9,306 nucleotides of DNA from an uncultured Sulfurovum sp. (GTDB lineage Bacteria; Campylobacterota; Campylobacteria; Campylobacterales; Sulfurovaceae), in assembly GCA_902727905.1 (NCBI GenBank), contig CACVAR010000039.1, forward strand, positions 1 to 9,306, given 5' to 3'. A model generated the notes under the pieces. It was not told where the DNA came from, ran no database searches, and worked only from the letters and a program-made list of their open reading frames with translations. Every line of letters begins with the position of its first letter. The stretch's first letter is position 1. Positions 6,001 to 9,306 of this stretch are shown piece by piece. The translations under genes were made by a program, and so were the position numbers.

Positions 6001-8062
6001 AGGTGCAACGAATACTTATGAGTATGATGCAGTAGGTAATCTAGTAAAAGAGATAAACCCACTCAATAAAGAGAACCTTTACACTTATGACATCGCAGGA
6101 AGAGTAACTAGCACACAAACACCAAATGGTGTTGTAAGTACTTTTGTTTATGACGATTTGGACAGAGTGACTAAAATATCTCAGAAAAAAGATTCGGTAG
6201 AAAACAACACAACTTATACCTATGATGAGGTGGGTAATGTGCTTACAGTAACTGATGCACAAGGTACAATCACTTATACCTACAACATCAACGACCAAGT
6301 AGCTACAAGAACAGATATTTATAGAAGCAGCGTCACTTATGCGTATGACCAAGCAAAAAGACTTAATACCTTGACCTACCCTGATGGTAAAGCAATTATC
6401 TATGGTTATGATGACAATAACAACTTAGTCAAAGTAACAGACTTCGCCAACAGAGAGACACTTTATGAGTATGATGTTAATGGTAATTTGGTTAAAACAA
6501 CCCATGTTAATGGTGCTTATACACTCTACACTTATGACAATAATAGTCGATTGTTAACACTTAAAAACCATAATAAGAATGGAGATGTCATCTCGGCTAA
6601 TGAGCTTACTAGAAATGATATAGGCGACATTACTGACAACAAAGAGACAAGCCCTGCGACACTTGATTTGTCTAAAATCAAAAACTTTAACTTTGAAGTA
6701 AATGATTTTAATCAAATTACTAAAAGTGATGAGGGAGATTTTATTTATGATGAAAATGGTAACTTATTGAGTTACAAATATGACGCAAGAGACAACACTT
6801 TAGAGTATGATATATCCGATGCTTTGACTAAAGCTACTTTAGGAAGTGATGTCTACAGCTATACTTACGATGCAGAGGGTAATCGTGTGGCAGTCAATAG
6901 TAAACGCTATGTAGTAGACAACATTATGGGTCTCTCTAAACCATTGGCAGAGACAGATGGTTCTAACAATATACAAAAGTATTATGTTTGGACAAATGGA
7001 CTGGGTTATTCGGTAGATGCTAGTGGAGAAGTATTAGTCTATTTCTATGACTATCAAGGTAATACCAATGCTGTGTTAGACAAAGACAATACGCTAAAAG
7101 CATCATATCGTTATAGCACTTATGGTGCTATCATCTCTGCTGATGAGACACTTGATAATCCATTCAAATATCTTGGTCAATATGGAATACAGAGTGATAG
7201 TTCTGCTCTATACTATGTACGAGCTAGATATTATTCTCCTGAATTAAATAGATGGACACAGGCTGATGTGAAGAGAGGTAATATTGGAAATCCTTTGAGT
7301 TTGAATCGCTATGTTTTGAATGAAGGAGATGGGGTTAATTTTATTGATATTAGTGGATATAATAGAGAATTAGTTAATGAGGTCTTAACTGCATATAGTG
7401 GAATTACTGCTGTTGGAGATAAAATATCAGATTTGCATATCAAACAATTAAATGGGGGTATTTCTTCAAATAGTACTAAACTTAATAATCTGAAAATATC
7501 CTTAGATAAAAATGCTAAACTTGGATTTAAACAAGGATATGTAAGTACAAATAAATCAGGTAACTATAGAGGAATGTTTAATTCAGGAGGTTCTGGAAAT
7601 GCAAGATTAGCTATTAAGCAGACATCTAAATATAGAGTTATGAAAGTAAATGTTACAAAAAACAATGCTTTAAGTAGTTTAAAAATAAAAAAATTAAATG
7701 GTATTTCAAATAAGTTAGGGGCAATTGGAACAGGAATAACGATGGGACAAGAAGCTGTTACTACAGGCGAGGATTATGGTAAAATCTTAGCTTCTGATGC
7801 CCAATGGGATGAAAAAGGAGCTAGAGTTAGTGCAGCTACAGCAGGTTTAGGAGCAAGAACTATCACAAAAGGTGCAACAGGTACAGTTTCAGGTATTAAT
7901 TGGGTTATGAGTAATACAAGATATATAAATCCATCATATTATATGCAAGGACAAGAGCAATTTGAAAGAGGTTTAAAGATGTCAGATGATTTTATGGCAA
8001 ACATGAACCAAACAGCTGATGAAATTTATTCTGGCGAAAATATATACAATACTCTTAAATAG
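3095..8062 (+). CDS. Giant exported VWA-RHS/YD-repeat protein, probable polymorphic toxin
   Basis: A 1655-residue protein. In order: Sec signal peptide (about 1-23, after NLIA); von Willebrand A domain (about 26-205) with the metal-site motif DTSGSMS (Asp34, Ser36, Ser38), Thr102 and Asp125 as likely further ligands; a beta-rich linker (about 208-340); a DUF6531-like RHS entry region (about 347-420, PVDISSGDFYF and PLIVKRSYNS); at least 35 YD repeats (about 450-1360); the RHS core end, ALYYVRARYYSPELNRWTQAD (1371-1391, split here as ALYYVRARYY + SPELNRWTQAD); a boundary motif FIDISG (1416-1421); and a variable C-terminal tip (1422-1655). RHS proteins form a hollow shell enclosing a C-terminal effector, released by aspartyl autocleavage. 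The signal peptide and the absence of a PAAR domain argue for Sec export and surface display rather than type VI delivery. AGGGGA at 3085-3090 precedes the ATG. The effector activity is not recognised. Confidence 0.9.
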   Translation: MKKLFLRLMISFFVLFGATNLIANTKVDIIFVMDTSGSMSDEAIALKDAITSVNQDLSTIYDLDSKSWGITEPYSSWGLTSSVRSEISEATSNQYEDWGPATYDITTYYSGWRTDTIKIVVPISDEGPENGDGLSQDDIDIINKARIALDDTDIYAVPIIAQGSYQDTLYSDYGLLLSDKAIKTGSGDLVEQFKTIISDIVAEASGTSLGSVDAKFIENFSGGGKLVIDAKGASKYEVVAKFDDTEFLSVASSESVFPITLPTGYDTTVNHTLDINYTVSALDANGQVLEQKSKILTKIIDSSLQVQTFVANYAEARVGTVSEEPIFLGAGDDPDNQVQSSSLVADPVDISSGDFYFSHSDLVIPTAGIPLIVKRSYNSLETIRGWRFNLISTMDISDIDNIKVSWSGGESKDLFVKAKEGWVSVYSTDTLTTEAGAYVVTKSSGTKYKFNTNGKLIGITNKQDLGLLFEYSSLTMNIKDNFGNALATVTFNSSSQITSITDNAGNNITYAYNGTNLTSYTNRNGAVESYEYSNDLIDRIIGDNGEAYVTNTYDAQGRVTSQLDGAGSQTSFAYTGDLENFIVNSAEVTYADGVVRTHKFNILLPTSIEGSGTTVGFEYDANNKVKTITDTNGKAWTYERNSAGLVTKATDPQGNTTLYEYDENNNILSNTNALGQKVLFEYDANQNLVKATNADGKVTAYEYNANSQIVKITNALNQVVTYTYNAKGQVETVTLPNGGTTAYAYNSLGNVQTITDVLNRTVTYEYDKEGKVTKVTNPMNYTTQMEYNSFGELVKITDAKGRNVLMEYNVDGLLIKTTLVDGTTVETTYDVLGRVIATKDVLGRESKKEYDDFGRVSKVIDPKGNEFLLEYDNVGNIIKVTDAKGNDAQTSYDELYRPSKTIDADGVEVATTTYNALSMPTKVEDATGKSIEFTFDSLNRLQESTLSGSLKAQALYDVLGRITKITDPKGATNTYEYDAVGNLVKEINPLNKENLYTYDIAGRVTSTQTPNGVVSTFVYDDLDRVTKISQKKDSVENNTTYTYDEVGNVLTVTDAQGTITYTYNINDQVATRTDIYRSSVTYAYDQAKRLNTLTYPDGKAIIYGYDDNNNLVKVTDFANRETLYEYDVNGNLVKTTHVNGAYTLYTYDNNSRLLTLKNHNKNGDVISANELTRNDIGDITDNKETSPATLDLSKIKNFNFEVNDFNQITKSDEGDFIYDENGNLLSYKYDARDNTLEYDISDALTKATLGSDVYSYTYDAEGNRVAVNSKRYVVDNIMGLSKPLAETDGSNNIQKYYVWTNGLGYSVDASGEVLVYFYDYQGNTNAVLDKDNTLKASYRYSTYGAIISADETLDNPFKYLGQYGIQSDSSALYYVRARYYSPELNRWTQADVKRGNIGNPLSLNRYVLNEGDGVNFIDISGYNRELVNEVLTAYSGITAVGDKISDLHIKQLNGGISSNSTKLNNLKISLDKNAKLGFKQGYVSTNKSGNYRGMFNSGGSGNARLAIKQTSKYRVMKVNVTKNNALSSLKIKKLNGISNKLGAIGTGITMGQEAVTTGEDYGKILASDAQWDEKGARVSAATAGLGARTITKGATGTVSGINWVMSNTRYINPSYYMQGQEQFERGLKMSDDFMANMNQTADEIYSGENIYNTLK
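4442..7190. repeat. YD-repeat coding tract
   Basis: This stretch encodes a long series of degenerate units of about 20-22 residues built around Tyr-x-Tyr-Asp followed by a Gly-Asn/Arg turn (for example YEYDANNKV, YTYDEVGNVLTVTDAQG, YEYDVNGNLVKTT). I count at least 35 by eye. The repeats form the beta-strand spiral of the RHS shell. Recurrent DNA patterns (TATGAGTATGAT, ACTTATACCTA) could support recombination between units, but no long exact copies were seen. Confidence 0.85.
7358..8062 (+). other. Variable C-terminal effector (tip) region of the RHS protein
   Basis: This codes for residues 1422-1655, the 234 residues after the RHS core boundary, where polymorphic toxins carry their effector domain. 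Visible parts are a Lys/Asn-rich segment (about 1425-1540, including AKLGFKQGYVSTNKSGNY), a Gly/Ala/Thr-rich segment (about 1541-1600, LGAIGTGITMG and VSAATAGLGARTITKG) and a polar helical tail ending in IYNTLK. The Gly/Ala-rich segment resembles the weakly hydrophobic stretches in some polymorphic toxins, but I see no catalytic motif and assign no activity. The DNA is distinctly more AT-rich: 80 G/C in the 300 bases 7441-7740 (27%) against 65 in 180 sampled core bases (36%; rows 5521, 5641 and 5941). This fits an independently acquired tip. Confidence 0.65.
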
Positions 8063-8075
8063 TTAAAGGAAAAAA

Positions 8076-8336
8076 ATGAAAATAACACAAAAAATAGGAG
8101 TGATTTTATCACTTCTAACCACACTAGCAATGGCTAACGAAGAGTTAGCCAAAGAGATTAAATATATTGGTAATGATGGTGCAGAGACTAAAAATCAGAT
8201 TATTTGTACTAATGGTAATGAGGCTTTTGTTTATAGCCATAACACCTCGCGTGAGATACGAGTAGAGGTTGATGGTTCTAGTGAGAATCTTGGTAGAGTT
8301 ACTTTGGATGAGGTGGTTGAACAGGTTTGTCAGTAG
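8076..8336 (+). CDS. Small exported two-cysteine protein; candidate immunity protein
   Basis: An 86-residue protein starting at ATG with AAAGGA five bases upstream, 13 bases after the RHS gene stop. A Sec signal peptide (MKITQKIGVILSLLTTLAMA) is likely cleaved after Ala20, leaving a 66-residue periplasmic domain. That domain has two cysteines (Cys44 and Cys85) that could form a disulfide, and beta-type segments (IICTNGNEAFVYSHN, REIRVEVDG). I do not recognise the family. Immunity genes usually sit directly 3' of the toxin tip, so position, size and periplasmic location make it a fitting immunity candidate for a toxin acting in the periplasm or inner membrane. This is inference from position only; it could equally be an unrelated conserved periplasmic protein. 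Its stop lies inside the next gene's proposed first codons. Confidence 0.75.
   Translation: MKITQKIGVILSLLTTLAMANEELAKEIKYIGNDGAETKNQIICTNGNEAFVYSHNTSREIRVEVDGSSENLGRVTLDEVVEQVCQ
8310..8316 (+). promoter_or_regulatory. Ribosome binding site for a TTG start (overlapping genes)
   Basis: GAGGTGG lies 10 bases before the TTG at 8327, inside the 3' end of the small exported gene. It supports translational coupling across the overlap. The alternative ATG at 8351 has only a weak GGG four to five bases before it. Confidence 0.4.
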
Positions 8337-8917
8337 TATATTTATGGGATATGGTGTTACTCATTATAAGCTATCTTATAGCTACACTGTGGGAACACTA
8401 TCTCCACAAAGAGATTTTACATGTTAAACCTAAAAAAGCTAAAAAATGGCAAGAGAGTTATAAGCTTCTTTATAAAGGAGTTTATTCTCATCATGTAGTT
8501 CATCATAAACAGTTCGACTCACAAGAACAGCGAGAAAAGCTTGATAAGCATTTAATTAAAAAATTTGGTCAAACGAATGATAGACGACAATATGGACTTA
8601 CAATTAATACTGTTTGGGAGTATATTATGTTTATGTTACCATGGTTTTTTATAGCTCCATTTGTTTATTTGTATTTTGAACTATATCAGTTTATTATTTT
8701 TACATTAGTTTTAATGTTGCCTTTACTTTTAAGTAAGTTCATACATCCCTTTCTTCATAGTGACTTAGAAAATAAGTCTTGGATTTACAATAACTTTTAT
8801 ACCCGAAAAATCTACAAAACTCATCGAATTCATCATGAAGATGATACAAAGAACTTTAACCTTTTGTTGGGTGGAGATTGGATTATGGGAACGTATGAAA
8901 TTAGTAGTTTAGGCTAA
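8327..8917 (+). CDS. Histidine-motif integral membrane protein, fatty-acid hydroxylase/sterol desaturase-like
   Basis: A 196-residue protein, or 188 if ATG at 8351 is the start. Histidine clusters are WEHYLH (His24, His27), SHHVVHH (His55, 56, 59, 60), HPFLH (His140, His144) and HRIHH (His166, 169, 170), followed by NFNLLLGGDWIMGTY. That spacing and the terminal N-F-x(4-6)-W-x-x-G-T pattern match the membrane di-iron fatty-acid hydroxylase superfamily, which hydroxylates or desaturates lipids using O2. Hydrophobic segments lie at about 8-22, 97-118 and 120-138, with the histidines on one face, presumably cytoplasmic. It overlaps the small exported gene by 10 bases, implying co-transcription. 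Its substrate is unknown. A role in membrane lipid modification linked to toxin resistance is speculative; it may be an ordinary lipid-modifying gene beside the cluster. Confidence 0.7.
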   Translation: MSVVYLWDMVLLIISYLIATLWEHYLHKEILHVKPKKAKKWQESYKLLYKGVYSHHVVHHKQFDSQEQREKLDKHLIKKFGQTNDRRQYGLTINTVWEYIMFMLPWFFIAPFVYLYFELYQFIIFTLVLMLPLLLSKFIHPFLHSDLENKSWIYNNFYTRKIYKTHRIHHEDDTKNFNLLLGGDWIMGTYEISSLG

Positions 8918-8983
8918 AATTTATACAGCACTCTAGTAATAAACATGACAATTTGACATATAAATTCTTTGATGAAGAGATTT

Positions 8984-8989
8984 TATGAT
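8984..8989 (+). promoter_or_regulatory. Possible -10 element for the NAD kinase gene
   Basis: TATGAT about 33 bases before the GTG start, with T-rich DNA before it. The 105-base gap 8918-9022 has no clear intrinsic terminator, so read-through from the preceding cluster is also possible. Confidence 0.3.
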
Positions 8990-9011
8990 ATTCTTTTGAA
9001 AAGTTATAATT

Positions 9012-9015
9012 GGAG
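9012..9015 (+). promoter_or_regulatory. Ribosome binding site for the GTG start of nadK
   Basis: GGAG stands 7 bases before GTG at 9023. An in-frame ATG at 9047 (residue 9) lacks a comparable site, so GTG is preferred. Confidence 0.6.
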
Positions 9016-9022
9016 CTAAAAA

Positions 9023-9306
9023 GTGTCAGATGAAAAATCATCGAGAATGAGTGTTGCAGGGTTTGTTATAAAACCTGATTCACCTGAAATTTTTACTTTG
9101 TTCAATGAGATAAAAGAGAAATTTGAACATAGAAATATTCAAGTACTTTTAGTAGAACATTCAGCAAAGATGATTTCTGTAACTGGAGGAGTCTCTTTTT
9201 CTGAGTTATGTCAAAATTCAGACTTTTTAGTCTCTTTAGGGGGTGATGGGACACTACTTGCCTTAGTAAGAAAGAGTTATGGCTATAACAAACCTGTTCT
9301 TGGTAT
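9023..9306 (+). CDS. nadK: NAD kinase, N-terminal part (cut by window edge)
   Basis: The first 94 codons of a gene running off the right edge. Residues 70-79 read VSLGGDGTLL; Gly-Gly-Asp-Gly-Thr is the diagnostic ATP/NAD kinase motif whose aspartate is needed for catalysis. The preceding strand-helix pattern (AGFVIKPDSPEIFTLFNEIKE, split as AGFVIKPDSP + EIFTLFNEIKE, then IQVLLVEHSA) fits the N-terminal Rossmann-like domain. The cytosolic enzyme phosphorylates NAD+ to NADP+ with ATP, the only route to NADP. The NE/D motif and the C-terminal beta-sandwich lie outside the window. The start is GTG, chosen for its GGAG. This conserved housekeeping gene marks the right boundary of the surface-protein cluster. 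Confidence 0.9.
   Translation, partial: MSDEKSSRMSVAGFVIKPDSPEIFTLFNEIKEKFEHRNIQVLLVEHSAKMISVTGGVSFSELCQNSDFLVSLGGDGTLLALVRKSYGYNKPVLG

Noticed and set aside
6041..6352. Minus-strand open frame of 103 codons
   Set aside because: Shadow of the YD repeats; the repeated coding pattern keeps the opposite frame open.
3095..8062. Type VI secretion Rhs effector
   Set aside because: It has a Sec signal peptide and VWA domain at the N-terminus, no PAAR domain, and no VgrG or adaptor gene nearby.
8953..8958. Perfect TTGACA as a -35 element
   Set aside because: The nearest -10-like TATGAT is 25 bases away, too far for a sigma-70 promoter, and nothing suitable sits at 16-18 bases.
8918..8966. AATTTATA / TATAAATT inverted repeat as a terminator after the hydroxylase-like gene
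   Set aside because: The stem is only A/T, the loop is 33 bases and no U-run follows.
9005..9010. TATAAT as promoter -10 for nadK
   Set aside because: Transcription would start at about 9017, after the GGAG at 9012-9015, removing the ribosome binding site.

Overview
The window is AT-rich DNA that most resembles a member of the Campylobacterota (Arcobacter/Sulfurimonas-like). This rests on base composition, short A/T-rich intergenic regions, the style of the OmpR-type regulator and of the surface lipoprotein, and frequent GTG/TTG starts. The genus cannot be fixed from the sequence alone.

Layout: (1) The left edge holds the first 28 codons of a leftward transposase-like gene (1-85). A short spacer with a perfect 24-bp palindrome follows. 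(2) A leftward OmpR-family regulator (238-921) has a degenerate receiver domain. (3) A 432-bp, extremely AT-rich intergenic region (922-1353) separates it from the rightward genes. (4) A tight rightward cluster follows: a small outer-membrane beta-barrel protein (1354-1902), a lipoprotein with two identical Ig-like repeats and a C-terminal YD module (1924-3084), a 1655-residue Sec-exported VWA-RHS/YD-repeat protein with a polymorphic-toxin architecture (3095-8062), a small exported two-cysteine protein (8076-8336) and a histidine-motif membrane protein resembling fatty-acid hydroxylases (8327-8917). (5) The 5' end of an NAD kinase gene (9023 to the window end) looks like the return to housekeeping sequence.

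The central proposal, which is inference from architecture and order, is that 1354-8336 encodes a surface-displayed RHS toxin system. The barrel protein and lipoprotein would be outer-membrane partners. The VWA-YD protein would be the shell carrying a C-terminal effector of unrecognised type, and the small periplasmic protein is the positional immunity candidate. The giant protein has a cleavable signal peptide and no PAAR domain, so it is unlike type VI-delivered Rhs proteins. The single YD module at the end of the lipoprotein suggests that it may dock with the RHS shell. The divergent regulator lacks the usual phospho-acceptor aspartate and may control the cluster without phosphorylation. 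The hydroxylase-like gene overlaps the small exported gene and could be part of the unit or just a neighbour.
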